Origin: Candidatus Chlorohelix allophototropha | Lineage (GTDB): Bacteria > Chloroflexota > Chloroflexia > Chloroheliales > Chloroheliaceae | Direction: 5' to 3' | Length of the DNA: 64,000 bases | NCBI RefSeq assembly: GCF_030389965.1 | Contig: NZ_CP128399.1 | Span: forward strand, 310,001-374,000 | Shown: positions 35,589 through 45,196 of the stretch, piece by piece | Numbering within the stretch: position 1 is the first letter of the stretch | Layout: each line of letters begins with the position of its first letter | Notes under the pieces: generated by a model | Database searches by the model: none | The model's input: only the letters and a program-made list of their open reading frames with translations | What the model was told of the DNA's origin: nothing | Position numbers and translations under genes: made by a program

Positions 35589-37129
35589 TCCAGTGTCCGC
35601 AATTCGCGCTTCAGGATTTTCCCGGTAGCGTTCTTGGGTAATTGCTCTCGTCGAACCTCGATATAGCGCGGGTACTTATAAGCGGCAATCCGTTCTCTGC
35701 AATATTCCCGCAATTCATCCTCTGATGCTGAAGCATTATCTTTTAGCACCACTACCGCTTTAATTTCTTCCCCATGTACTACATCCGGCACGCCGACCAC
35801 CGCACATTCTGCAACCGCAGGGTGCGAGTATAGCAATTCCTCGATTTCACGCGGGTACACATTAAAGCCGCCTCGAATGATCATATCTTTCACACGGTCA
35901 ACGATAAAGAAGTAGCCATCTTTGTCCACTTTGCCGATATCTCCAGTGTAGAACCAGCCATTGCCACGAATACATTCGGCGGTTGCTTCCGGTTTGCGAT
36001 AGTACCCTTTCATTACGTTGTGTCCGCGAATGGCGATTTCGCCTATCTCTTCGGGAGGGAGTTTTTCGCCCTTCTCATTCATGATTGCCATTTCTACACC
36101 CCAAATTGGTATGCCTACCGACCCGGCTTTAGGTTCCTTGAACGTTACATTAAAGGAGGCTACCGGAGAAGTTTCGGATAAACCATAACCTTCAAGTATG
36201 TCAAAGTTGAACTCACGTTTCCAATAATTCAGTATTTCAACGGGGATTGCTGCACCACCGCTAGAACACATTCTGAGGCTGGTGAGGTCGTGTTTTTTGC
36301 GGTCGGGATGATTGAGTAGGTAGAAATACATTGTAGGTACGCCTGAGAAGATTGTGACCCGGTCGCGCTCGATAATCTCAAAGGCTTTCACCGGATCGAA
36401 GCGCGGCATTAAACTCAGGGTACCGCCCACACTAATTATTGAATTCATCACACAGGTCTGTCCAAAGGAGTGGAAAAGCGGCAATGCTGCCAACCCTACA
36501 TCTTCATTAGACCAAGTGATACCCAGTTCGTGAGTGATGGAACGAACATTCATAAAAATGTTAAAGTGAGATAACTCCGCGCCTTTTGGTTTCCCGGTAG
36601 TACCGCTGGTATACAGAATAATTGCGGTATCATCGGAGTTGGTCTGTACAATATCGAAAGAAGGAGAAGCGCTTGCCATCAGTTCGTTGAAACTATAGAT
36701 GTCGTTTCCTTCGGGTTTAGCAGTATTGCCCGGTGCGTTAACTACGATCAATTTATGGCAGGTTTCAGCCTGACGAAATCCGGGTAAAGCTTCACCCAAA
36801 AAGCTCTCCCAGACGAATAAGGCGATGGATTCGCTATCTTCAAGGTGATAGGCAACTTCGTTTGTTTTGAAAAGGACGTTTAAAGGAACAACTACGCCTC
36901 CGGCTTTGAGTATCCCATAATAGCAGACAAGAAATTGTGGGATATTGGGCAGCAGCAGGGCTACTTTTTGTCCTTGTTCTAATCCCATGCCGGTGAGGAT
37001 ATTGGCAATCTTGTTCGAAGCACCATGTAATTCGGCATAACTCATTTTAAAGGCATCAAACAGGATTGCATTTCGCGTGGCATTGTTTCGCACGCTCTCA
37101 GTTAGCAGCATCGCCATATTGAGACTCAT
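35585..37129 (-). CDS. Long-chain acyl-CoA ligase, AMP-binding family
   Basis: 514 residues of the ANL superfamily. The P-loop is 'IILYTSGTTGKPKGAEL', the A5 motif 'EGYGLSETSP', the ATP-binding 'FYTGDIG' and the hinge 'IVDRVKDMIIRGGFNVYPRE', with the catalytic Lys in 'PKNATGKILKREL' near the end. It would activate fatty acids with ATP and CoA. Other carboxylates cannot be excluded. The thiolase at 11818 could act in the same metabolism but is distant. Confidence 0.92.
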   Translation of the reverse strand: MSLNMAMLLTESVRNNATRNAILFDAFKMSYAELHGASNKIANILTGMGLEQGQKVALLLPNIPQFLVCYYGILKAGGVVVPLNVLFKTNEVAYHLEDSESIALFVWESFLGEALPGFRQAETCHKLIVVNAPGNTAKPEGNDIYSFNELMASASPSFDIVQTNSDDTAIILYTSGTTGKPKGAELSHFNIFMNVRSITHELGITWSNEDVGLAALPLFHSFGQTCVMNSIISVGGTLSLMPRFDPVKAFEIIERDRVTIFSGVPTMYFYLLNHPDRKKHDLTSLRMCSSGGAAIPVEILNYWKREFNFDILEGYGLSETSPVASFNVTFKEPKAGSVGIPIWGVEMAIMNEKGEKLPPEEIGEIAIRGHNVMKGYYRKPEATAECIRGNGWFYTGDIGKVDKDGYFFIVDRVKDMIIRGGFNVYPREIEELLYSHPAVAECAVVGVPDVVHGEEIKAVVVLKDNASASEDELREYCRERIAAYKYPRYIEVRREQLPKNATGKILKRELRTLD

Positions 37130-37327
37130 CGTAGTTTACTCCTTTCATTCTCTCAAATCTTTGTATAATCTTAGAATATAAAAACTTGGTTATTGGTCTT
37201 GGAATTTGTGGGATATTGTACCTTATTTATGAGGGTTAGCAAATTCTAATACAGTGTTCATTTGTACATAATTGAGGCAGTGTACAGGCAAGCAAACTAG
37301 GTGAGCAAAGCTATAAAAGAGGCTTTT

Positions 37328-39325
37328 TTAATCGCTGAAAACGCGGGAAGCGGGTAAGGTAGTAGGGGTAGTAACGCTGCTTGGCAAAATCACATTAAAG
37401 ACGCTGCCTTTTCCCAATTCACTTTCGATGCTAATCGATCCAAGCATCATTCGTATCAGTTTCAAACAGATGGTCAAACCCATACCAGCGCCGCCAAAAG
37501 TGCGAGTAGTGCTACCGTCCACCTGACGGAAACTCTCAAAGATACTCTCATAATCTTCGCTTGAAATGCCAATGCCTGTATCGATGATTTTGATACTATA
37601 ACCGGGACCACCACTCGTTGCGATTGCGGGTCCAACTTTCACTGTAACGCCACCATTATGAGTAAATTTAATGGCGTTGGAAAGCAGGTTAGTCAAAATC
37701 TGCACCAGTCTTTTCTGGTCATTTTCGACAATTTTGGGGCAATCCTTTTCAATGATACATTTGAATTCTAGCCCCTTAGCTCGCGCTTGCTCAATGAAAG
37801 GCTCACAATTGAAGCGTACTACTTCTTCCAGCCAAAATTGTTCTACCATTAAAGTTTCGCGCCCTGCCTCCAGCTTTGCGAGGTCAAGCATATCGTTAAT
37901 CATACTGAGTAAGCGGCGGCTATTACGTACAACTCGTTCGAGCGGGTCATTGAAAGTTTCGGGGACATCTCCATAGAATTGCGATTGGATCATATCAATG
38001 TAGCCCATGATTGAATTCAGGGGCGTGCGCAATTCATGGCTGACATTCGCCAGCAACTCATTTTTCAAGCGGTTGGCTTCTTCGAGGGCTTTGTTTGCTA
38101 CAGCGAGTTCTTCTTTTTGCTGTTTTATATCTTCAAATCGAATAGCGTTTGAAAGTGCAATAGTGATTTGGTCTGCCAGCGTTTTCAGTAAGATAACCTC
38201 ATCATCATCGAAGGCGTAAACTCGATCGCTTTGTACTTCCAGAATACCCAAAATATTGCTGGCTTCTCGTAGAGGGATAACAATTTCCGCGCTGGTATCA
38301 GGCGTAAACTCCGATTCCTTGTAGCGTTCATCCTGAGTTACATCTTGAACCAGTACCAATTCTCCGTGTCTATAGGCGTAAGTGATCAGGCAATCTTCGT
38401 TCAAGGGCACTTCAAAATTACGCTCTATCGGTAACTGACTTTCACCTACTCCAATAGTGAAAAATAAGGAATTTTCTTTTACTAGACCGAGGTTCACACT
38501 GTAATAGCCTAGCTTTTTGCGAACTACACCAGTTATATGGTTACAAATATCAGCCACATCTAGCATGGAAACCAGTTCTCGCCCGATTTTATTTAGTGCG
38601 GCAAGTTGGTCGGCTCGTCTGAGTTCGCTGAGATAAAGGCGATTTTGTTCGATCGCTAACGTTAAATGATCGGCGGCGGCTTGGCAAAGGCGCAGATCAT
38701 GCTCGTCAAGAGGTACACCTGTTGATTCAACACAAAGAACGCCTACAATCTCGTTACCTGTGCGAATAAGCGGCACGACGATTTGATAGTGTTTATCTGA
38801 ATCTGCATCCCGGTCATCTGAATCAGAGATTATTTCAGGTACTAAGGTGGCGTTACCGGATTTGAGAACCTGCCCAAAAACACCTTCAACCATATTGATT
38901 TCAGGTTTTAGATTTTGGTAGCCTTGCTGTGCTACTAGTTGTAGGGTATTTTTCTCAAGCAAATAGAGGCAAATCATTGAGTAGCCAAATGTAGTAGCTA
39001 CTGTATCGACTATATAATGAAGGGCGTTTTCCGAGTCAAAGTTGGAAATTAAGGCACTACGAATCTGGTGGAGTAGCTCAAGCTCTCGGGCTTGTCGTTG
39101 CACCAACTCGCTATTATTGAGAGGAGTAACATCAATAGACCTAGAAGGGTTAATACTTGAATTTATTTTAGATTCAATATTTCCTTGCAAATTAGTAATA
39201 TCAGGTGTCGGTTCAGAACCGGATTCCAGCATATGAAGCCCGTTATCGCTAGAAGCAATATCCTCTATAGTTAAATCCTTATAATCCACTTTAACATGCA
39301 CTTTATTACACTTATTCAAGATCAA
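37328..39325 (-). CDS. GAF-GAF sensor histidine kinase
   Basis: About 665 residues. Two GAF domains (about 80-235 and 245-400), a coiled coil, HisKA with the phospho-acceptor His in 'NVSHELRTPLNSIMGYIDM', and a HATPase_c domain with N-box 'LSNAIKFTH', 'DTGIGIS' and 'GGAGMGL'. There is no membrane helix, so it senses a cytoplasmic signal or light through GAF-bound ligands; the bilin-type Cys is not obvious. No response regulator is adjacent. The TTG start at 39325 is uncertain. Confidence 0.9.
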   Translation of the reverse strand: MILNKCNKVHVKVDYKDLTIEDIASSDNGLHMLESGSEPTPDITNLQGNIESKINSSINPSRSIDVTPLNNSELVQRQARELELLHQIRSALISNFDSENALHYIVDTVATTFGYSMICLYLLEKNTLQLVAQQGYQNLKPEINMVEGVFGQVLKSGNATLVPEIISDSDDRDADSDKHYQIVVPLIRTGNEIVGVLCVESTGVPLDEHDLRLCQAAADHLTLAIEQNRLYLSELRRADQLAALNKIGRELVSMLDVADICNHITGVVRKKLGYYSVNLGLVKENSLFFTIGVGESQLPIERNFEVPLNEDCLITYAYRHGELVLVQDVTQDERYKESEFTPDTSAEIVIPLREASNILGILEVQSDRVYAFDDDEVILLKTLADQITIALSNAIRFEDIKQQKEELAVANKALEEANRLKNELLANVSHELRTPLNSIMGYIDMIQSQFYGDVPETFNDPLERVVRNSRRLLSMINDMLDLAKLEAGRETLMVEQFWLEEVVRFNCEPFIEQARAKGLEFKCIIEKDCPKIVENDQKRLVQILTNLLSNAIKFTHNGGVTVKVGPAIATSGGPGYSIKIIDTGIGISSEDYESIFESFRQVDGSTTRTFGGAGMGLTICLKLIRMMLGSISIESELGKGSVFNVILPSSVTTPTTLPASRVFSD

Positions 39326-39399
39326 AAGTATATTACCCTATTAATATATGTTAAGTATATCATTAGAACATAACAAAATTGATTACGAAATTTTCAGAA

Positions 39400-40530
39400 T
39401 CATTTTAATACATCTTCGTAAATAGCCATAATTCTTTTTAGCATCATTTCTGCACTAAACTCTACCCGCGCTCTTTCTCTACCCTGTGCCCCTAATTTTT
39501 GACTAAGAATCGGATTAGTTAGCAGATAGTTACAAGCTTTTGCCAGCGCGGTTGCATCGGCGGGAGGCACTACTAGCCCGGTAATTCCATTCTGATTTAC
39601 ATAACTCGTACCGGTGCCAAGTTCTGTACTGATTATCGCTTTACCGGCTGCCATTGCCTCTATCAGCACTAGCCCAAATGCCTCGCTTCTTTCAGCCGAT
39701 GGCAAGACAAAAATATCACATGCATTGTAGTAAGCGGGTAGGTCGGCATCGGATACATCCGACAGGAAAGTAACCCGCGAACTCAATCCTAAATCGCGGT
39801 ATTGCGTGTGTAGCGCATCTTCTACCCCTCCTTGTCCAATGATGAGTAGATGCGCCGGAGAAGGTACTTCTAGCATGCTTTGTAACAAATAATTTAAGCC
39901 TTTGTAATAGCGCAAACGTCCTACAAACAATATTAATGGGGCAGGATACCGCGCTTTTATCTGTGCTACATGTGCAGGGTCGGCATGCTGATACGATTCG
40001 TTGTATATACCCAATGGAACAACTCGGCATTTAGGTTCAAACGGTTTTAGGTAGGCTGATGTCTGTAAATAGTTAGGGCTGGTGGTGATGATTACATCCG
40101 CGCTCTTTAATACCCGACGCATTATCGGCGCGTAAAGGCGCAAAATATTCTTTTGTTTTACCACATCGCTTTGATAGGTTATGACACAGCGGGTTTTGGA
40201 CTTAAGAATTGAAGCGCTAAGCCAACTAATTTCGCTTAGTGGATAGGGCATTTGCAAATGAATTATATCAGGGGGTGCAGTGAGCAAGCGTTGGTACAGA
40301 TGTAAGGGATAAAGGGGAGTTAGGGGGGTGGAAGCCAAATGCGCCCAACGTCCGATTTTAGTGACTTTAACGCCTTCTAGCACTTGCTGTTGGGATTTAA
40401 AGTTTGAATTTGTAGCCAGCACTTCAACTTCATGTCCGCTTGCTACTTGCCCTTCTGCTAGCAGGCGCACATGATTTTCGATTCCACCGATTACAGGATA
40501 GTAATCTTTATAGAGGTGTAATATTTTCAT
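39400..40530 (-). CDS. Glycosyltransferase, GT4 family
   Basis: 376 residues. GT-B fold with N-terminal 'KDYYPVIGGIENHVRLLAEG' and the C-terminal nucleotide-sugar motif 'PSAERSEAFGLVLIEAMAAGKAII' containing the E-x7-E pattern. It would transfer a sugar, often from GDP-mannose or UDP-sugar, to a lipid or glycan. It follows another GT4 enzyme with 10 bases between, so the pair likely builds one glycan or glycolipid. Confidence 0.9.
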   Translation of the reverse strand: MKILHLYKDYYPVIGGIENHVRLLAEGQVASGHEVEVLATNSNFKSQQQVLEGVKVTKIGRWAHLASTPLTPLYPLHLYQRLLTAPPDIIHLQMPYPLSEISWLSASILKSKTRCVITYQSDVVKQKNILRLYAPIMRRVLKSADVIITTSPNYLQTSAYLKPFEPKCRVVPLGIYNESYQHADPAHVAQIKARYPAPLILFVGRLRYYKGLNYLLQSMLEVPSPAHLLIIGQGGVEDALHTQYRDLGLSSRVTFLSDVSDADLPAYYNACDIFVLPSAERSEAFGLVLIEAMAAGKAIISTELGTGTSYVNQNGITGLVVPPADATALAKACNYLLTNPILSQKLGAQGRERARVEFSAEMMLKRIMAIYEDVLK

Positions 40531-40540
40531 AATGGCTAAA

Positions 40541-41689
40541 TTACACTTCGTTGTAAATTTTGAGGGTTGCTTCCGCTGCTTTTATTAAGCTAAATTCGGC
40601 AATTCGAGCCAGTCCATGCTCACGCATTTGCAACATTAACTCGGTGTCATTTAGCATCAGTTCAATTTTATTCGCAATGTCTAGCGGGTCATAAGGGTCA
40701 AATAAAGGCACATGTTTCCCGGCTGCCTCAGGGAGACTACCCCGATTCGAGCATATTACCGGCAAACCGCAAGCTTGCGCTTCAAGCACCGGTAATCCGA
40801 AACCCTCGTATAAGGAAGGCTGGATATAGAGTATAGAGCAATTATACAACGTGACCAATTGTGTGTCAGATACGTTTCCCATAAAAAGCACTCGCCCTGT
40901 TAGACCTAATTCCCCAACTTTAGCTCTGATTTCGGGTGAGTAACGTGGGTCTTCCCGTCCTGCTAGCACAAGTTGGATTGAAGACTCTGGGTAGCGTTGC
41001 AAATACAACGTAAAAGCTTCTAGGAGGCGATTCAGGTTCTTGTGGGGCTTGTTAGTACCTGTGAACAGTACATACTGCTCAGGCAACTGCATTTCCTGCC
41101 GTAAGCTCCTTATTAGCTCTTTGTTCAGTGGCTGAAATTTCGGCTCGATACCGGGCGCAACTACCCTGATTTTTTCAGGGCTAACCTTGTAAAGTCTGGT
41201 TATATCTTCAGCGGCTGAGTGCGACAGGGTGATTATTCGCTGCGAACTAAGGAAGGCAAGGTGCGTGGTGATTTCAAAGGCTAATTGCGCTTTTTTTCCG
41301 GGTAACACTCCCGGAACTATTTTTCCGATAAGGTCATAAGCGGTTAGAATAACCGAACATGGCATTAGATAGGGGCGGATATAATAAGGTGCATGCCAGA
41401 GGTTAAAGTTGTGTCGCTTTGCCAGCAGTGGTAGTTGCCATTGTTCTGCTGGAGAAAATGGTTTTATCTCGGTAGCTATAATCTCGATACGGTTTTCAGA
41501 CGAAGCCACTAACTTGGCAAAGTCGTAGGAGGTATTACTGGCGTTACAAATGAGGCTGAAATGAAATGAGGGTTCGGTTAGTCCTGCAAAGCCTGCTGCA
41601 AGGTTATAGACATAGCGACCGATGCCCGGAAAATGGGGTTGGGCATAACGACAATCGAGCGCTATGTGAATTTGTTTCCTGCCCGGCAT
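40541..41689 (-). CDS. Glycosyltransferase, GT4 family
   Basis: 382 residues. Typical elements are 'GIGRYVYNLAAGF' near the N-terminus, 'VLFTGTNKPHKNLNRLLEAF' and the C-terminal 'PSLYEGFGLPVLEAQACGLPVICSN' (the last two shared with mannosyltransferases of the WbaZ/PimB type). It is upstream of the second transferase and 10 bases downstream of tdk. Acceptor unknown. Confidence 0.9.
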   Translation of the reverse strand: MPGRKQIHIALDCRYAQPHFPGIGRYVYNLAAGFAGLTEPSFHFSLICNASNTSYDFAKLVASSENRIEIIATEIKPFSPAEQWQLPLLAKRHNFNLWHAPYYIRPYLMPCSVILTAYDLIGKIVPGVLPGKKAQLAFEITTHLAFLSSQRIITLSHSAAEDITRLYKVSPEKIRVVAPGIEPKFQPLNKELIRSLRQEMQLPEQYVLFTGTNKPHKNLNRLLEAFTLYLQRYPESSIQLVLAGREDPRYSPEIRAKVGELGLTGRVLFMGNVSDTQLVTLYNCSILYIQPSLYEGFGLPVLEAQACGLPVICSNRGSLPEAAGKHVPLFDPYDPLDIANKIELMLNDTELMLQMREHGLARIAEFSLIKAAEATLKIYNEV

Positions 41690-41698
41690 TTCGTGGCT

Positions 41699-42310
41699 TT
41701 AGCGCGGAACTATTTGGTGACGACGGCAACGCGCCTCATAGTTTTCGGTCGCGCCCACCAGAATAATCGGGTCATTGTAACTGGCGGGCTGTCCATTGAT
41801 GAGGCGTTGGGTACGGCTGGCGGGTGCGCCGCATACTAGGCAGATGGCGTGCAACTTATCAACCTGTTCTGCTTCTGCCATAAGATAGGGCATCGGTCCG
41901 AACGGTTCACCTCTGAAATCGAGATCTAGCCCGGCTACTATAACGCGCCTTCCGGCGTTTGCTACTTCGCGGCAAAAGGCTACGATGTCACTGTCGAAGA
42001 ATTGAGCTTCATCTACGCCGATTACATCGGCTTCAAGGTTGAGGAGTTGGCGCATCTGGGCAACATTGCTAACCGGAATAGCATTGAAAAAAGACCCGGC
42101 ATGCGAAGCTACTTGTTCTTCAGAATAGCGATTGTCCAACGCTGGTTTGAAGACTTGTACTAACTGGCGGGCGATGGTGGCACGTTTGATGCGGCGAATT
42201 AACTCTTCAGTTTTGCCGCTGAACATGCTGCCACAAATAATCTCAATCCAACCACCGCTTTCTTCGCGCTGAACATGTCGTCGCTGCAAATTTGGATTAT
42301 CTCCGTACAA
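41699..42310 (-). CDS. tdk: Thymidine kinase, type II
   Basis: About 203 residues. P-loop '[14 protein letters not shown]', Walker-B-like '[11 protein letters not shown]', the lasso region around '[13 protein letters not shown]' and a C-terminal zinc site 'CLVCGAPA...CRRH'. It salvages thymidine to dTMP. I use TTG 42310 because AGGAG lies 10 bases before it; TTG 42319 would overlap the ribosome site. It lies directly after the rpmE terminator, so read-through or its own promoter drives it. Confidence 0.92.
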   Translation of the reverse strand: MYGDNPNLQRRHVQREESGGWIEIICGSMFSGKTEELIRRIKRATIARQLVQVFKPALDNRYSEEQVASHAGSFFNAIPVSNVAQMRQLLNLEADVIGVDEAQFFDSDIVAFCREVANAGRRVIVAGLDLDFRGEPFGPMPYLMAEAEQVDKLHAICLVCGAPASRTQRLINGQPASYNDPIILVGATENYEARCRRHQIVPR

Positions 42311-42338
42311 TGGTTGCAATCTCCTGTGTAGCTAAGAC

Positions 42339-42374
42339 AAAAAAAAGGCTGCCGTGTTTATAAATTCGGCAGCC
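42339..42374 (-). terminator. Terminator after rpmE
   Basis: On the minus strand GGGCTGCCG pairs with CGGCAGCC around a 13-base loop, followed by eight T residues. Confidence 0.85.
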
Positions 42375-42413
42375 CTTCGTTTTCACAATGACCGATTGGG
42401 TCAGAGAATGGCT

Positions 42414-42644
42414 TTATTTTTTCGCCTTGGCATCCTGCCGTTGCTGGCTAAGACGTTTCATAAAGCGATCGACCTGGCCAGCGGTATCAACGATACGCTG
42501 CTCACCTGTATAAAACGGATGGCAATGAGCGCAAAGCTCAACTTTTAATATTCCCTGCCGGGTGCTGCGAGTTTGCCACTGAGTATTGCATGTGATGCAT
42601 GTGATGGTGGTTTCCTCATAGCGGGGATGTATGCCCTTTTTCAC
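42414..42644 (-). CDS. rpmE: Ribosomal protein bL31
   Basis: 76 residues with the zinc-type pattern: 'CITC' and 'CAHC' pairs, 'RSTRQG' and 'HPFYTGEQRIVDTAGQVDRF'. The start is GTG 42644 with AAGGGG upstream. Together with rpmA and rplU it forms a ribosomal-protein operon read from the promoter at 43478. Confidence 0.95.
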   Translation of the reverse strand: MKKGIHPRYEETTITCITCNTQWQTRSTRQGILKVELCAHCHPFYTGEQRIVDTAGQVDRFMKRLSQQRQDAKAKK

Positions 42645-42675
42645 GTGCTACCCCTTTTCCTCTATTGATTATTTA

Positions 42676-42945
42676 CTACTGGGCAGCGACTTCAAGCGGG
42701 TAAACGCTTACGCGCTTGCGATCTTTGCTGTCCCACTCAAACTTGACTTGTCCTTGCACGGTAGCGAAAATAGTGTGGTCGCGACCAAGCCCAGTGTTCA
42801 ATCCGGCTTTAATGCGAGTGCCACGTTGGCGAACAATAATGTTGCCACTGAGTACCACTTCGCCATCAAATTTCTTTACGCCCAGATATTTAGGTTTGCT
42901 GTCGCGCCCGTTCCGGGAGCTACCCACACCCTTCTTATGAGCCAT
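42676..42945 (-). CDS. rpmA: Ribosomal protein bL27
   Basis: 89 residues, with the characteristic '[16 protein letters not shown]', '[20 protein letters not shown]' and C-terminal basic region. The N-terminus begins directly at MAHKKG, without the cleavable Firmicutes-type leader. It follows rplU by 33 bases; no ysxB-type protease gene lies between, consistent with the absence of a leader to remove. Confidence 0.96.
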   Translation of the reverse strand: MAHKKGVGSSRNGRDSKPKYLGVKKFDGEVVLSGNIIVRQRGTRIKAGLNTGLGRDHTIFATVQGQVKFEWDSKDRKRVSVYPLEVAAQ

Positions 42946-42978
42946 CTAAAAGATCCTTCCTTTATAACGGCGAGACAA

Positions 42979-43296
42979 TTAATTGCCCGGCACAATTTCT
43001 TCTATTTTCAGAGTGGTGAGGGAGGAGCGGAAACCGGTTTTACGGCGATAACGCTTCTTGGATTTATACTTAAAGATGTATAATTTTTCGCCTTTATCGT
43101 GGCTCACGATAGTAGCGCGCACCGCTGCTCCTGTAATTATAGGCGTTCCAACGGTTACTCCCCCATCAGCAGAGATAAGCAGAACTTTCTCTAACTGGAC
43201 TTCCGCGTTTTCATCGCCCAGCAGGCGGTCAACTTGGATAGTTTGACCGGCTTCGACTTTGTACTGTTTGCTTCCCGATTCAACAACCGCGAACAC
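42979..43296 (-). CDS. rplU: Ribosomal protein bL21
   Basis: About 105 residues. It binds 23S rRNA. Family sequence includes 'FAVVESGSKQYKVEAGQTI' and 'YKSKKRYRRKTGFR'. I place the start at GTG 43296 because an excellent TAGGAGG lies just before it; the longer frame to 43317 would run through this ribosome site. It is first gene of the rplU-rpmA-rpmE operon. Confidence 0.94.
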   Translation of the reverse strand: MFAVVESGSKQYKVEAGQTIQVDRLLGDENAEVQLEKVLLISADGGVTVGTPIITGAAVRATIVSHDKGEKLYIFKYKSKKRYRRKTGFRSSLTTLKIEEIVPGN

Positions 43297-43449
43297 GGCA
43301 TTTCCTCCTACCGCCACAATGCACCGATATAGCGCGAGCGGATCGTTTTTTTAGCTTCTTACTTAAAAGTGGGGTGAACTCGATCGTTACCCCAAAGTTC
43401 TCTTAATTTAGGCAGACAATTTTATCCTAGTTTTTGGCTGCGAGTGAGT

Positions 43450-43478
43450 ATTATAAGCATTTGACCCCTCTCTGTCAA
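43450..43478 (-). promoter_or_regulatory. Consensus promoter of the rplU operon
   Basis: On the minus strand: TTGACA (43478-43473), 17 bases, TATAAT (43455-43450). Both hexamers and spacing are perfect. The leader to the rplU start is about 150 bases. Confidence 0.88.
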
Positions 43479-43720
43479 GTCATTTTTAGACTCTCACATT
43501 GTCTGCGCACATTCCTTCCAGGGTGGTTGCAAGAACCGTTTTTAGGGCAATAACCTTCTGCTCCCGCTTGAGAAGAAGAGAGATGGTGAGTTCAAGGGGA
43601 CACCCCTTGCGACCCCGGCAGGCGTTCCACCAGCACTCCCTTTCCGAACTTGCAACTGCCCTGACATTCTTTCTCCAAAGTATTGTATTCAAACCTATAG
43701 GGCAATTATAATAACACTCG
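43479..43720. other. Intergenic region upstream of rplU promoter
   Basis: About 240 bases between divergent units. I see a GGGGACACCCC-like hairpin near 43598 but no conserved RNA family, tRNA or coding frame I can support. Confidence 0.4.
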
Positions 43721-44227
43721 ATGATTTGTATAAATTGCAAGGAAGAAATACCCGAACAATCCCGGTTTTGTAATCTTTGCGGTTCTGAGCAAGCACCTTT
43801 TTTACCCGAAGAAGCACGGGATGGTCACATACCCAAGTTGCCGAAACTTGAGGAATTTGAATGGTTAGAACGTGAAGCCGCGTTAGATCCATCGCTAGAT
43901 TTTGAAGCACAGCGACAGTTTAGTGGTGCAACCGGGGTAGCTTTTAGCTGTTTAGGTTATATCGGTATTTTTTTTGTAGGGCTGCTGGCGCTAATTCCGG
44001 GAGTACCGCTATTGGCTATCGCCGGAATACCTATTGCGCTGTTATTGGGCATCCTGACTTATTTTAACTATGCTCATTTGCAAGAGAAATGGCGCAAAAT
44101 TCCCCTTATAAAAAATTTGCCCGGTCTAAATGGGGCAAAATTGGTGCAATCTTTCCTTGTAACATGCTATCTGGTGATATTATCCCTGCTATGTCTTGGT
44201 TTGATGGTAGTTACCCAACGCCGTTAG
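43721..44227 (+). CDS. Zinc-ribbon membrane protein, unknown
   Basis: 168 residues: N-terminal zinc ribbon ('CINCKEEIPEQSRFCNLCG', residues 3-21), a charged linker, and membrane helices at about 72-92, 93-112 and 143-163. It recalls the zinc-ribbon/RDD proteins at 15667-17565 in layout but lacks the RDD motif. ATG 43721 has no strong ribosome site. Confidence 0.72.
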   Translation: MICINCKEEIPEQSRFCNLCGSEQAPFLPEEARDGHIPKLPKLEEFEWLEREAALDPSLDFEAQRQFSGATGVAFSCLGYIGIFFVGLLALIPGVPLLAIAGIPIALLLGILTYFNYAHLQEKWRKIPLIKNLPGLNGAKLVQSFLVTCYLVILSLLCLGLMVVTQRR

Positions 44228-44247
44228 AACTACGACTGTTTTTAGCC

Positions 44248-45021
44248 TTATTCAATGTTTTCTAACACGGCGACCAATTTATCAGGGTAATTGGTGATTA
44301 TAATATCCACCCCTAGTTTTGATAACCACTCCATCTCCTCCGGTTCATTAACAGTCCAAGTATTGACCTTTAACCCCCTATTGCGGGCACGCACCATATA
44401 AGCCTCGTCAATGAGCTTGTAATGCGGGTGTAGGGCGATTGCCCCGGTCATTTCGGCAAGTTGAAAATAGTCGAAATTGGGCGGGTAATTTTCTGGTTTT
44501 CCGGTGTAAAGCGCACCGAGTGGAATTGTGGGATTATAGGCGTGCAAGCGCGCAAGCCGGAAAGGGTCAAAGCTGCTGACAATAACTCGATCCACCAACT
44601 TGTGTTTCACCACTGCGTCCGCTACCATTCTCTCGATACCATTGTCTGCTTCAAAATTGGGGGTGCTCTTAATTTCAATGTTAAGTCCCAATTTTTGCCC
44701 GAATTCTTCTAGTACCTCCTCTAGTGTAGGAATGCGTTCTCCCGCAAATGCTGTGCCAAACCATGTGCCTGCATCGAGTTCTTTCAATTCTGAAAGAGTA
44801 AGTTCGGTTGGACGGCGTGCGCCCCCTTTATCGCTGGTTCGCTCAAGGGTGTCATCATGCAGAATTATGGGGATACCATCTGCACTCAGTTGTACATCAA
44901 ACTCAACCCATTCAGCGCCCTGTTCAAGCGCTTTTTGAAAGGCAGCAAAGGTATTTTCGGGGGCATAACCACAAGCGCCTCGATGCCCACATGCTTTTGA
45001 TTTAAATAATTCTGTGCTCAT
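44248..45021 (-). CDS. Glycerophosphodiester phosphodiesterase family protein
   Basis: 257 residues, GDPD TIM barrel. Catalytic and metal motifs are 'GHRGACGYAPENT' near the N-terminus, 'EFDVQLSADGIPIILHDD' and 'NIEIKS', with 'NTWTVNEPEEM' at the C-terminus. There is no signal peptide, so it is cytoplasmic and would release glycerol 3-phosphate and an alcohol from glycerophosphodiesters. Confidence 0.93.
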   Translation of the reverse strand: MSTELFKSKACGHRGACGYAPENTFAAFQKALEQGAEWVEFDVQLSADGIPIILHDDTLERTSDKGGARRPTELTLSELKELDAGTWFGTAFAGERIPTLEEVLEEFGQKLGLNIEIKSTPNFEADNGIERMVADAVVKHKLVDRVIVSSFDPFRLARLHAYNPTIPLGALYTGKPENYPPNFDYFQLAEMTGAIALHPHYKLIDEAYMVRARNRGLKVNTWTVNEPEEMEWLSKLGVDIIITNYPDKLVAVLENIE

Positions 45022-45111
45022 ATTTATTCTTTCTAAATAATATTTGGAAGAAAAAACTTCAATCTGATTATAGCCGAACTATAATTTCGTGAGCAAACTG
45101 CGAAAAAGGAC

Positions 45112-45141
45112 TTTACCGCACTTGAAATACTAGGCTATAAT
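45112..45141 (+). promoter_or_regulatory. Promoter of folD
   Basis: TTTACC (45112-45117), 18 bases, TATAAT (45136-45141), about 55 bases before the ATG. Confidence 0.5.
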
Positions 45142-45196
45142 ATGGGGAAATCATTATTTCTTAGGGCTTGTATAAACTAAAAGCGGTGAGCTTAGC